DNA of 64,000 nt from Cacajao melanocephalus (Eukaryota; Chordata; Mammalia; Primates; Pitheciidae). Positions within the stretch are counted from its first letter, which is position 1. Each line of letters begins with the position of its first letter. The notes under the pieces are model-generated. The model was not told the DNA's origin and did not search any database. It was given only the letters and a program-made list of their open reading frames with translations. Positions 16,113 through 30,650 of this stretch are shown piece by piece. The position numbers and the translations under genes were made by a program. The stretch lies in the NCBI GenBank assembly GCA_963573385.1, contig CAUYLG010022071.1:1-64000 (forward strand), in the 5' to 3' direction.

Positions 16113-16259
16113 CTGAAAGAAAGTAAACATTCTTATTATAAACATCTTTATTTAACTAAGTACATATTCTTAATCTCCCACTAGTTTTGTTCTCATGGTA
16201 GATTAATAATAAAAAACTTTAATTCTAGTTTCATGTGACATAAAATATCAACTAACACA

Positions 16260-18172
<1,913 letters not shown>

Positions 18173-18179
18173 TTATTTT

Positions 18180-18410
18180 TTTAAATATAAGATTGCAAAT
18201 ACACTTACCATTTGACAAGGTAGTCTCACTCTTGGGTATTTACACAAGTGAAAAGAAAACCTAGATTCACACAAATGTTTATAGTGACTTTACTCATAAT
18301 TGACCAAATTGGAAACAACTTAAATGTCCTTCAAGTAGTAGATGGATTAACAAACAGTGGTACATTCATATGTAATTGGCCATTCTTGCTTTGTTATAAA
18401 TAAATATTTG
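18180..18410 (+). mobile_element. Old L1ME relic, sense orientation
   Basis: GGAAACAACTTAAATGTCC and GATGGATTAACAAACAGTGG are typical of L1ME/L1MC 3' regions. Truncated by an Alu. Confidence 0.65.
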
Positions 18411-18516
18411 GGCCGGGCTTGGTGGCTCACACCTGTAATCCCAGCACTTGGGAGGCCGAGGTGGGTGGATCACAAGGTCAGGAGTTCAAGACCAGCCTGA
18501 CCAACATGGTGAAACT
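18411..18516 (+). mobile_element. Alu, truncated at a rearrangement
   Basis: Stops after ACATGGTGAAA and joins a MaLR LTR directly. Confidence 0.88.
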
Positions 18517-18702
18517 GGGTAATTTATAAAGAAAAGAGGTTTAATTGGTTGACAGTTCTGCAGGCTGCACAGAAACCATGGTGCTGGCATTGCTTGTGGT
18601 GAGGGCTCCCGGGAGCTTACAATCATGATGGAAGGAGAAAGGAGAACAGGAGCATCGCATGAGGAGAAGGAGCAACATGGCAAGTGGGGAGGTGCCAAAC
18701 AT
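18517..18702 (-). mobile_element. Partial MaLR LTR
   Basis: CTGGGTAATTTATAAAGAAA and TTACAATCATGATGGAAGG mark the antisense 3' part of a THE1/MST LTR. It starts abruptly at an Alu breakpoint and ends at an L1. Confidence 0.8.
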
Positions 18703-19318
18703 TTTTATTTATATTTTTTCCCTAACTTTCATGTTACGTTCGGAGGTACACGTGCTGGTTTGTTACATGGGTAAACTGTGTGGCAGGCGTTTGGTGTGCA
18801 GATGATTTCACCACCCATGCAACGAGCATAGTACCCAATAGGTAGTTTTTCAGTCTCCCTTCTCCACCCTCAAGTAGGCCCAGTGTCTGTTATTCCCTGC
18901 TTCATGTCCATGTGTACTCAGTGTTTGGCTCCCGCTTATAGGAGATAGCATGCAATATTTGGTTTTCTGTTCCTGTATTAATTTGCTTTGGATAATGACC
19001 TCTAGCTCCAGCTATGTTGCTACAAAGGACTTGATTTCATTCTTTTTTATGACTGCATAGTATTCCATGGTGTCTGTGTACCACATTTTCTTTATCCAGT
19101 CCATCACTGAGGAGCATCTAGGCTGATTCTATGTCTTTGCTACTGTGAATAGTGCAGTGATGAACATATGCATGCATGTGTCTTTATGGTAAAATTATTT
19201 CTATTTCTTCAGGTATATATTCAGTAATGGGATTGCTGGGTCAAACGATAGTTCTGTTTTTAAGTTCTCTGAGCAATCTCCAAACTGGTTTCCACAGGGG
19301 CTGAACTAGTTTCCATTC
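18703..19318 (-). mobile_element. L1 3' end fragment
   Basis: Antisense L1 3'UTR (GGAGGTACACGTGCTGGTTT) followed by the ORF2 C-terminal region to GCTGAACTAGTTTCC. An Alu breaks it off. Confidence 0.85.
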
Positions 19319-19319
19319 C

Positions 19320-19612
19320 CAGTGGCTCACACCTGCAGTCCCACCACTTTGGGAGGCCAAACAGGCAGATCACTTGAGCCCAGGAGTTTCAGACCAGCCT
19401 AGGCAACATAGTGAAACCCTGTCTCTACAAAAAAAATTACAAAAATTCATCACACATGGTGGTGCACACCTGTAGTCTCAACTATTCAGTAGGCTGAGGT
19501 GGGAGGATCACCTGAGCCTGGGAGGTGGAGGTTGTAGTAAGCTGAGATCGTGCCACTGCCTGCCAGCCTGGGAGACAAAACAAGACTGTGTCTAAAAAAA
19601 CACAAAAAACAA
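19320..19612 (+). mobile_element. Alu, 5' end missing
   Basis: Begins at AGTGGCTCACACCTGC, joined to L1 sequence. Confidence 0.88.
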
Positions 19613-20390
19613 ACCACCAACAAAAAATACTTACTACAGAGCCATACTAATCCAAACAGTGTGTGATACTAGCATAAGGACAGATCTACACATCAATGGT
19701 GAAGAACTGAGAGCCCAGAAACACACCCTCTCATATATGATCAACTGATTTTCAATGAGGGTACCAATACCATCCAATGGGGAAAGGACAAACTTTTCAA
19801 CAGATAGCGCTGGGAAAAACTGGATAGCCACATGTAAAACAATGATGTTGTACCCTTACCTGATACTTTATGCAAAAATTGACTCAAAATGGATCACAGA
19901 TCTAAATCTAAGAGCTAAAGCTATAAACTCTTAGAAGAAAACACAGGGGAAAAGCTTCATGATACTGGATTTGATATAATGATTTCTTACATATTACACC
20001 AGAAACACAGGCAACAAAAGAAAAAAATAGATAAATTTGACTTCATCAAAATTAAAAGCTTTTGTGTATCAAAGGACACTATCAAGAGAGTGAAAAGATG
20101 ACCCACAGAATGGGAGAAAATATTTGCAAATCACGTGTCTGACAACAGATTAATATCCAGAATACATAAAGAACTACAACTCAACAAAAAAGCAAAGAGC
20201 CCAGTTCTAAAATGGACAAAGGACTTGAATAGACATTTCTCCAAAGAAGATATACAAATGGCCAATAAGCACACAGAAAATGCTTAACACCACTAGTAAT
20301 TTGGGAAATTGATAGAAAGCCACAATGAGCTACCATTTCACATTCATTAAGACAGTTATTATCATAGTAGTAAATATAAGTATGATAAGT
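19613..20390 (+). mobile_element. L1 ORF2 fragment, sense
   Basis: Sense ORF2 3' region: CAGAGCCATACTAATCCAAA, GAGAAAATATTTGCAAATCA, GACTTGAATAGACATTTCTC. Opposite in orientation to the neighbouring L1 at 18703. Confidence 0.85.
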
Positions 20391-20747
20391 CATAAGCTAG
20401 GGATACGGAGACTGATATTCTGGATCTACTTTTAATCAGTAGGGAGGGTTAAGGAACAGAAGAAGCAAATTTAAGATACTGTACAGAGAGCCTTCACAGG
20501 CCTTAGGGACCACCTGGGTAGGTGAAGTGGGAGAAATCAGATAACTCTCTGGGTAATGGAACTCTTGATGATGGTATTAACTGAGAAAATAGAGAAAAAA
20601 CAGTATCAGAGGAAAGTAAATTCTGTTTTGGACTTATTTAGAATGTGACTCCAATATATATGCATTGGAGGGAGCTGGAAATATGACTCATCAGGAGAAA
20701 CCTAGGAGTTGACAGCACATGGTGATTGCTGAAACAGAGGTAGTTTA

Positions 20748-21101
<354 letters not shown>

Positions 21102-21243
21102 TCAACAAATACAATGTACTATGTATAAGGCATTATGGCTATTTGCAAACACAGCTTAACTGAGAATGGCTGAAGTTAAATGATCCTCTCTCACTTCAAA
21201 CTATCCCGTAAGAGAATAAAATGGTTGTGTTCTGAATACATAC

Positions 21244-21439
21244 CTAGCGTCTTTAGTGCAGTGGGCAGCTGTGAGGACCCACCTCTCTCTCACTAGGGTT
21301 CCCCCACATACATGAGAAAGAGCGTGGCCATGTTTAACCTGCAGGCTCACTACCCAAGGCCATGTGCCAGCTTGAGCTTCTGTGCCCCCTATAATCCGAG
21401 ACCCTTGCAGCGCCTCCTTAAGTGGTGCTGTTCCACAAT
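21244..21439 (-). CDS. TMPRSS12: TMPRSS12 exon 2 (activation site and catalytic His)
   Basis: This 196-nt exon lies between a TTTTTAG acceptor (AG at 21440-21441) and a GTATGT donor (21238-21243). It encodes about residues 63-128: a CGTAPL segment, whose Cys in this family links the propeptide to the protease domain, then QGSR|IIGG, the zymogen cleavage and new N-terminus. WPWVVSLQ and CGGTLV follow, and then WVLTAAHC with the catalytic His (about H122). Cys107 and Cys123 would form the usual His-loop disulfide. The exon starts and ends in split codons (AT of Asp, AG of Ser) that agree with exons 1 and 3. The stretch between VVSLQ and VCGG differs from remembered human at several positions, whereas the catalytic motifs are unchanged. 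The frame is intact. Confidence 0.95.
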
Positions 21440-22110
21440 CTAAAAATAAAAATGATACGTTATTTGGACTGAGCATCTATATTATGTTACTTCCTAAACT
21501 GAACATATTAACGTAATCCTTTAAATTCCTATCTAAAAAAACATTAAGCAAGCTAACATACCAGAGGCATGCCCATATTTTGAAAGAAACTTGGAGGGTT
21601 AAGACAGATATGCCATACTTACAAACAGACATGAAGTCAACACAATCCATTAATTTTAAAAGTCTAGTCCCTAAAAATATACATTTTTCTGGCCACGTAT
21701 CACATTCTTCCTTGTGTGAAACAGCGGTTAAAGAGCCTGGGAACGGTGAGTCGAGAGCTGCAAATTCTAATGCTCACCATTTCACTTGTTGGGTAATTTT
21801 TCTCTACTGTAGCATGAAATGGTCACCTAATAGCCCTCCCTTTCAACTCTTTATCCCCTGACTTACTAATCTATAAAATAGGGATGATAAACCCCAGAAT
21901 GTTTTGAGGAGAAAATACAGATTCACAAGGCAAATGTGTCATTTTACTGTTACGACTACTGTTACTATAACGGGTCTAGAAACTGTTTAGGTATGTAAAA
22001 TTTTGGTGAAAGGCGGTTGGGACAACAGAAAAGGAGGAACCCAAATTCAAAGACTGTAGCGGTGGGGAAAAGGCAAGAGAGGCCGCCCAGAGACAGGCGC
22101 GAACAGGTAC
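21440..22110 (-). other. TMPRSS12: TMPRSS12 intron 1 (short)
   Basis: About 670 bp separates exons 1 and 2. It contains a MIR-like relic on the plus strand at about 21720-21960 (recognisable by TAAAATAGGGATGATAA) and otherwise unique sequence. Confidence 0.85.
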
Positions 22111-22300
22111 TGCCCTTTGTGTGCGCCCCTCCTTCCCTCCGCCGCCCGGGCCTCTTGGGGGAGGCCTCAGCCTGCTGGGAACCAGCGGCCGGTTCCACCG
22201 AGGGGCCGAGCCTAGGCTTTCCGGAGGGCGAGTGGGGATCTGAGTATAAGTGAGAGCTCCCCACAAACAATAGTGCAGCACTCAGGAGCCGCAGCAGCAT
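22111..22300 (-). CDS. TMPRSS12: TMPRSS12 exon 1 coding part (start codon, signal/propeptide)
   Basis: The ATG is at 22298-22300 in a CCAAAATGC context with A at -3. It opens about 62 codons beginning MLLRLLSAALLFVGSSHLYS, a hydrophobic signal-type N-terminus. A Pro/Ser-rich propeptide and a basic KRPGRRREGG run follow. The upstream in-frame ATG near 22354 lacks similarity to the human start, so I prefer the 22300 start. The 3' boundary is uncertain. Matching the human residue order (AspCys right after this exon) needs an exon end at 22114 and a GC donor at 22112-22113. A GT three bases further on (22109-22110) would also stay in frame and add one residue. This exon differs from human more than exons 2 and 3 do, as is common for a propeptide. 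The transcription start is not determined. Confidence 0.88.
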
Positions 22301-22493
22301 TTTGGATGCTGGTGAGCAAGATGGCGGCAGGTACTTCCCACCCGCCCTGGGCACGGGGGCGAACGGCTTGGCGGCGAGGTGGGGGAGGCACGAGTGCAGG
22401 CAGGGCGAGGCAGGGCGAGGCGGGGCGGGGTGGGGGCGCGGGTAAAGTGCGGGGAGTAGGTCAGTTTAGAAAGAACCCCTCCGGGCCGGGCGC

Positions 22494-22785
<292 letters not shown>

Positions 22786-22905
22786 TCAAGAAGAAAGAAA
22801 AGAAAGGAAGGAAAGAAAGAAGGAAAGAAAGAAAGGAGAAAGAGGTGAAGAGAGAGAGAGAGTGAGAGAGACAGTGAGAGAGAGCGAGAGAGAGAAAAGA
22901 ATCCC
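22786..22905. repeat. Purine tract (GAAA/GGAA/GA)n
   Basis: About 120 nt almost purely purine on the plus strand, grown from an Alu tail. It shifts from GAAA/GGAA to GA units and lies about 500 bp upstream of the TMPRSS12 start codon. Confidence 0.9.
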
Positions 22906-22949
22906 CTCACTCTCAAGGTCTGATCGGGTTCCTCATCCACCACTATAGC

Positions 22950-23260
22950 CCAGGTGATGTCTGATCACCCTGGCCTGTCCAGCAAGAATCCTGTTAGGTC
23001 GGTTAGCCAGAATCCCATTACTCCTGATGCTACCCCTTAGTAATTTTCCGTCCACTGACACCCCTACCCTGCTCCTTGGCTGCAAATTCTCTCTTGCCCT
23101 TGCTGTGTTTGGATTTTAGCCCAGTCCCTCTACCCACTACAAAATCCCGTTGCCATGGTCCCTATCCCTATCTGGATGGTCCTGAATAAAGTCTGCCTTG
23201 CTGTAATGAGTATCACTGAGTAAGTTTTCTCTAACATAACCCAAGGGTTTTAAGAGTGAT
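22950..23260 (+). mobile_element. Possible LTR relic, unassigned
   Basis: CCTGAATAAAGTCTGCCTTG followed by GAGTATCACTGAGTAAG resembles an LTR R/U5 with its polyadenylation signal. The rest to 23890 shows no nameable element or gene. Confidence 0.35.
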
Positions 23261-23894
23261 GCCTAATGTTCAGCTTTAAATTGTTCTGTCATTCCTGTCC
23301 TGACCTATACTGAACTTTGCCTTTGTTAACCCAACACCTTCAGTAATAAGAAGACCATGTGGGCTGTGGGAAGTTGGTGAGGTGGTGGTGAATTAAAGTA
23401 GAGGTCCATAGAAGGATAGCTGCCTTGCTCATACTATCTTCTGAGGCTAGTGCGGTTGGCAGCATTAGATAAAAGGAGCACATTAGCTTGGGACTTACAC
23501 ATGGTAACATGTGGGAAAGGGAGCAGAGGCTCAGAGCTGTGCCAAAATCGGGAGGGTGGAGGAGGTGATATTGGAGAAACAAGTGGCAGCATGAGCTGAT
23601 CTCTATGGGCTAACAAGAAACAAAGTCCTTGTTCCCCAGATATTTTAGTGGAAGGTGATATTAGAAAGTGGAGGAAACATAGTTGGGGTGCGTGTGTTTC
23701 TGTGTGTGAGAAATGTAATCAGATTGTGTATGCCTTTGTAAACCGGGCAAGATGACCTTTTTTTTTTTTTTTTAAACCCACAGCCAACATCATAGGGATG
23801 ATGGGTCTTGCTATGACAGATAATAGCGGTTCAACAGACTTATAAAGCAAGTATAGGCAGCCAAGTCATTAAATAGCAGTAACACAGGCAGTGG

Positions 23895-24168
23895 GCTGGG
23901 CACAGTGGCACATGCCTGTAGTCCTAGCTACTCAGGAGGTTAAGGCAAGAGGATCGCTTGTGTGCTATGTTGACTGGTTAATGCACTAAGTTTGGCATCA
24001 ATATGGTGACCTTTGGGTAGTGGGGAACCACCAGGTTGCCTAAGGAGGGGTGACTGTCCCAGACTGGAAATGGAGTTGATCAGAATTCCTGTGCTGATCA
24101 GTAGTGAGACCGTGCCTGTGAAGAGCCACAGCACTCTAGCCTGGGCAACACAGCAAGACCCCATCTCT
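23895..24168 (+). pseudogene. 7SL RNA retrocopy, diverged with internal deletion
   Basis: This older 7SL copy retains GGCATCAATATGGTGACC, ACCAGGTTGCCTAAGGAG and GCTGATCAGTAGTGAGACC. It lacks about 25 bp after GGATCGCTTG and has many substitutions. The 3' end runs into CTCTAAATAAAGTG, a degraded tail. It is not expected to make SRP RNA. Confidence 0.9.
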
Positions 24169-24289
24169 CTAAATAAAGTGAAAAAGGTGGTGGATCAATA
24201 ACTGCAGAGGTCTTCTTCCTGGATTTCCTCTGCCTTTTCTCCTCTCCTACATTGTCATTTCTGCTGTGTGGTGGGATCACTTCTATCCA

Positions 24290-24870
24290 TAGACAAATAC
24301 CCTCTGGTGTGGCAGGCAGCCTCCAAAATACCTGCCAATGAACCCTGTCTCCTGTATTCACATCCTCAGCCAGTTCCCTCTCTTTTAGTGTCGGCTGGAT
24401 TTCGTGACTCGCTTCTAGTAAATAGAAAGTTACAGAGGTAATGGGCTACCAGGCTCAAGATTGGGTTATAAAAAGACAGTGATTTCTGTCCTAAGCACTC
24501 TCTCCAGCCCTGTTGCTCTGAGGTCAAGCCATTGCCATGTTGTAAGCTGCCCTGTGGCCCTGTGGAAAGGCTGCCGGCAAGAGCTATTGAGGAACTGAAG
24601 TTCTCAGCTGAACAGCCACTAAGAGCTGAGTTGGTAACACCGCATGATCTGCTTAGAGGCAGATGTTCCCTGATCACACCTTCAGATGAGACCACAGTTC
24701 TGGCTGACACCCTCCTGCAACCTCATGAGAGACCTTAAGTCAGAGATATCCAGTGAAACGACACTCAAAAGTTCTGACCCACAGAAAATGTGAGATAAAT
24801 TTTTGTTGCTTTAAGCCACTGCATTTTGGGATAATTTGTCATGCAGCAACAGACAATACATCTGGTTTCT
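24290..24870 (+). mobile_element. MaLR MLT1-like LTR
   Basis: The end TTGTTGCTTTAAGCCACTGC..GGGATAATTTGTCATGCAGC is characteristic of MLT1-type LTR 3' ends. The body is diverged; family level only. Confidence 0.5.
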
Positions 24871-24979
24871 CCCACCTTTGAAAAGTCTTCAGTTGCCTCT
24901 ATATCCCCTGCTTCCCTCTATAGCAAAATTTCACCCAAAAAGTTGTTTACAATTAGTTTCTGCTTTCTTTTTCCTCAAC

Positions 24980-25113
24980 TTTTTTGTTTGTTTGTTTTAG
25001 TAGAGACAAAGTCTACATTGCACAGGCTGGTCTTGAACTCCTGGCCTGAAGCAATCCACATATCTTGGCCTCCCAAAGTGTTGGGATTACAGGTGTGAGC
25101 CACTGCACCCGGC
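24980..25113 (-). mobile_element. Partial Alu
   Basis: Only the left-monomer part from TAGTAGAGACAAAG to CACCCGGCC. Confidence 0.85.
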
Positions 25114-25269
25114 CCACTTCCTCACCTTTTATTCCCCTCTTTGTTTTTTTAAAAAATTTTGTTGGTATTTGTTAATCTTTGAGAATAGAAGCTGGACTTT
25201 ATTTCTCCTCTCAGAAAAAGAGACCTTGTACACAGAAGCTCTCTTAGCTTAACCTACTTCATCCCATTA

Positions 25270-25574
<305 letters not shown>

Positions 25575-25951
25575 TATTAAAAATTTTTAGATAAAATTAA
25601 GTGAGCCTCAAAACAAAATATCCTACCTCTCCTTTCCAAGTGAAAGCTTGAGAGCCATGGTGATGGAGGATGAGGGCATTAGTAACCAGGGGCCAGGGCC
25701 TAGGGCCTGGGCTTTGGGGAGGTTTTATCTTCCTACTTGGGGCATAGCTGAGTGCTAGCAATTTTTAAAATAAAACTATTTTATTACACAGAATTTAAGT
25801 AATAACAATATAAACATCCATGTATACACCACCCCATTCATTATGTTTGTCCTACTAAATATCTAATACATATAAAAGGATATTTATAAAATATATGTTC
25901 AGTTTAAAGAGTAACAGTACAAGAATACCCATTTAAGAAAAAGAACATTTT

Positions 25952-26075
25952 GCTGGGCGCAGTGGCTCACACCTATAATCCTAGCACTTTGGGAGGCCAA
26001 GGCAGGTGGATCACGGGGTCAGGAGTTCAAGACCAGTCTGGCCAACATAGTGAAACCCCATCTTAAAAAAAAAAA
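25952..26075 (+). mobile_element. Alu left monomer
   Basis: Ends CCCCATCTTAAAAAA after one arm. Confidence 0.88.
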
Positions 26076-26216
26076 AAGAAATAAAGAAAAAGAAACTTAT
26101 TGTTGCTTTTGAAATCCCCTGTGTATCCCTCCGTCATTCTGTTTTTATTTTTCTCTCAGAAGTAACCAATATTCTGGATTTGGTATTTGTTATTTCACTT
26201 ATTCTCTTTATAAACC

Positions 26217-26410
26217 TTGCCATACAGTATGGTAGCCACTCACCACATATGACAATTTAAGTTCAAATTTAAATTAAGATTCAGTTCCTCAGCCACATTA
26301 GCCATATTTTAAGTGATCAAGAGCCACATGTCACTTGTTACCATACTGGACAGCATAGTTGTAGAATATTTCCACCATTGTGAAGAGTTCTATTATACAT
26401 CACTGCTCTA
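26217..26410. mobile_element. MER3-like hAT DNA element
   Basis: GGTAGCCACTCACCACATAT, GCCACATTAGCCATATTTTA and a GGACAGCATAG..AGTTCTATTAT end match a common hAT-Charlie MITE. The name MER3 is from memory. Confidence 0.6.
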
Positions 26411-26443
26411 AACAATATCTTTTTTAGTTTTACATGTTTTTGA

Positions 26444-26900
26444 ACTGTATTAGTCAGGGTTCTCCAGAGAAACAGAACCAACAGGAGAGTGAGGGAAAAA
26501 AAGACAGAGATTTTTAGGAATTGGCTCACGTAATTATGGACGCTGAGAAGTCCCGCAGTCTGCCATCTGCAAGCTGGAGAAACAAGAAAAGCTGGTAGTG
26601 TGATTCAGTCTGAAGGCTTGAGACCCAGGAGTGTTGATGTCCGGGGACAGGAGAAGATGGTCCCAGCTCGAGAAGAGAGAGAATTTGTCCTTCTTCTACC
26701 TTTCTGTTCTAATGGGACCTCGACAGATTAGATGATGCCCACTTACAGTGGTGAGAACGATCTTCTTTGCTCATTCTCCTAATTCCAATGCACATCTCTT
26801 ATGGAAACACCCTCACAGATACTCCCAGCAGCTGTGATTACCAGCCATCTGGATATCCCTTAGCCCAATCAGGTTGACACATAAGATTACTCATTACATG
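26444..26900. mobile_element. MLT2-type ERVL LTR (solitary)
   Basis: Starts TGTATTAGTCAGGGTTCTCC, contains AGGAATTGGCTCACG and GATGATGCCCAC, and ends near CAATCAGGTTGACACATAAG, the typical MLT2 layout. No internal region follows. Confidence 0.8.
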
Positions 26901-27252
26901 AGCTTTATATAAATGGAATCCTATGATGAATTCTCCCTTGCAGCTAGTTCTTGGTTTTTATTCAGCATTAGGTTCTTTACATTCAATTCTGTGGTTATCT
27001 AACTGCAATTCATTCACTTTCACCCACACATGTGCATATGCCACAATGTACTTATCTACTTTAGAATCTATTATCAATGGACATCTGCACTGTTTCCAGG
27101 TTTTTGCTATTACAACTAATGCTATTATGCATGTGAGCATGAGTCTCTCTGTACTACATACTAGTGGTAGGATTACTGAGTCATAAAGAATACCATCATC
27201 TTCTCTAAATAATGCCAAATTGTTTTCCAGAATGTTTTACCAATATTTTCTT

Positions 27253-27533
27253 CAAGCCAGGCATGATGGGTCACACCTGTAATCCCAGCACTTTGAGGGG
27301 CTGAGGTGGGAAGATTGCATGAAGCCATGAGTTTAAGACCAGCCTGGGCAACAGAGCAAGACCTCATCTCTACAAAAAATTTTTTTAAATTAGCTGGGCA
27401 TGGTGACACACGCCTGTAATCACAGCTGCTTGGGTGGAAGGATCGCTTGACCCCAGCAGGAGCTCAAGGCTGCAGTGAACCATGATCATGCCACTGTACT
27501 CCAGCCTAGGTGACAGAGTGAGACCCTGTGGGT
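27253..27533 (+). mobile_element. Alu
   Basis: AluJ-like with a short deletion after CAGCTGCTTGGG. Confidence 0.9.
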
Positions 27534-27537
27534 AAAA

Positions 27538-27608
27538 GTAATTATTATATATATGCAGATATATACACACATACTCATATACATATACACACACATATAT
27601 ACACATGC
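27538..27608. repeat. TA/CA-rich low-complexity tract
   Basis: Imperfect TATACACA units after an Alu tail. Confidence 0.8.
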
Positions 27609-27623
27609 GTGCTCTTCAGCTAG

Positions 27624-28190
<567 letters not shown>

Positions 28191-28318
28191 TGCCTTCTCC
28201 ATGCCAGACACTGTTATAAGAGCTTAGGCTATAACAGAACACAAAAGTCCTTGCCATCATGAGGTTCACATGTTGAATCGTAAGAGATTTTTATAGGTCT
28301 GGATAATAATCCTGTTCC

Positions 28319-28655
<337 letters not shown>

Positions 28656-29070
28656 CTACCCCTAAAGGCTTGAGAGAGCCAAGAGGCTGAGGAAAGAGGC
28701 TGATAAATCCCGTTTCTCAGAAAGAAACATTTAATAGGGACTTAGAAGTAATCTCTCTGGTAGCTGAGAGAGGGCACCCACCCTCCAGAAAGTATCCTTT
28801 AGATAGCAAACTCTAGGGTTAAGATGTGCAGCTGGTCACATCTGACTTTCTTTTGGAATTCTTGACAACTGGGTAGGTTAGATAAACATCTTTATGAGGA
28901 GTTACCTCTACTAAGGGTATTGCTTAAAGACACTGCTGCAGAACACCTTGGCATGCAGGAGTCAAACATCAGTCATTATGGTGGTTTTGCTTCAAGATGA
29001 CATCACTCTTGCCATTCAACAGGCTGTTTTCCTACAAATACTTTGTCAATTTTTTTTTTAATAAATATTT

Positions 29071-29393
29071 CCTGGCTGGGTCTGGGGGCTGACGTCTGTA
29101 ATCCCAGCATTTTGGGAGGCCGAGGTGGGAGGTTCAGTTGAGGTCAGGAGTTCAAGATCAGCTTGGGCAACAAAGTGAGACCCCATCTCTGCAAAAAAAA
29201 AAAAGAGAGAAAAGAAAATTAGCCGGACATGGTGACATACACTTGTGGTCCCAGCACCATGGGAGGCTGAGACAGGAGGATCACTTGAGCCCAGGAGATT
29301 GAGGCTGCAGTGAGCCATATTCACACCACTCCACTCCAGCCTAGGTGAAAGAGCGAGACATTTTCTCAAAAAAAAAAAAAAAAAAAAAAAAGA
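29071..29393 (+). mobile_element. Alu (old)
   Basis: Long A-rich mid-linker and tail. 28615-29070 holds no recognised feature. Confidence 0.9.
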
Positions 29394-29439
29394 ATAAACA
29401 TCTCCTACTCTGTAGCTTACCTTTCACATTCTTAAGAAA

Positions 29440-30650
29440 TTATTTTAAATTTTTATTTCAACAGTTTGGGGGGAACCGGTGGTGTTTGGTTGCATGGAAA
29501 AGTTCTTCAGTGGTTATTTCTGAGATTTCGGTGCAGCTATCACCCAAGCAGTGTACACTGTACCCAATGTGTAGTCTTTTTATTCCTCACCCCTTTCCCA
29601 CCCTTCCCCTTGAGTCCCCAAACTCTATTGTATAATTCTTACATATTTCTATCCTCATAGCTTAGCTCCTGCTTGTGAGAATATCATGATGTTTGGTCTT
29701 CCATTCCTGAGTTATTTCACTTAGAATAATGGTCTCCAACTTCATCCAGGTTGCAGCAAATGCCTTTATTTTGTTCCTTTTTATGGCCGAGTAGTATTCC
29801 ATGGTGTGTGTATGTGTGTGTGTGTGTATGTATATGTATATGTACCACCTTTTCTTTATCCATTTGGTCGGTGGGCATTTAGGCTGGTTTCATAGTTTTG
29901 CAATTGCCAATTGTGCTGCTATAAACATGCATGGTCAAGTTTTTTTTTTTCTTCTAATGACTTATTTTCCTCTGGGTAAATACCTCTGTGATTGCTGGAT
30001 CAAATGATAGTTCTCCTTTTAGTTATTTAAGGAATCTCCATACTGTTTTCCATAGTGGTTATATTAGTTTACATTCTCACCAGCAGTGTAAAAGTGTTCC
30101 CTTTTCACCACATCCATGCCAACATCTATTTTTTTTTTTATCATGGCCATTCTTACAGGAGTAAGGTGGTATTTCATTGTGGTTTTAATTTGCATTTCCC
30201 TGATAATTTGTGATATTTAGCACTTTTTCATATGTTTGTTGACCATTTGTGTATCTTCTTTTGAGAGTTGTCTATTCATATCCTTTGCCCACTTTTTGAT
30301 GGAATTTGCTTTTTTCTTGCTGATTTATTTGAGTTTATTCTAGGTTCTGGATATTAGTCCTTTGTCAGATGCATAGTTTGCAGATTTTTTCTCCCACTCT
30401 GTAGGCTGTCTGTTTGCTGATTATTTCATTTGCTGTGCAGAAGCCTTTTAATCAGGTGCTATCTATTTATCTTTGTTTTTCTTGTATTTGCTTTTGAATT
30501 CTTTGTCATAAACTCTTTGCCTAAGCCAGTGTCTACAAGAGTTTTTCCGAAGTTATCTTCCAGAATTTTTATGATTTCAGGTCTTAGGTTTAAGTCATTG
30601 ATCCATCTTGAGTTGATTTTTGTGTAAGGTAAGAGATGAGGATCCAGCTC
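29440..30650 (-). mobile_element. L1 3' part (first of three pieces)
   Basis: Minus-strand L1 with its 3' end near 29440 (GGAACCGGTGGTGTTTGGTT, the antisense L1 3'UTR), continuing into the 3' end of ORF2. It is cut by the MaLR at 30651 and resumes at 33049. Confidence 0.9.
29802..29846. repeat. (TG)n/(TATG)n microsatellite in L1
   Basis: Expansion at GGTGTGTGTATGTG within L1 ORF2 antisense. Confidence 0.8.

Larger units (their letters stand above)
25750..27250 (-). mobile_element. Old L1ME-type relics, interrupted
   Basis: Antisense L1ME-like pieces at about 25760-25950 and 26885-27250 (TCTATTATCAATGGACATCT, TTTTTGCTATTACAACTAAT), separated by an Alu monomer, a MER3-like element and an MLT2 LTR. 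Confidence 0.6.
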
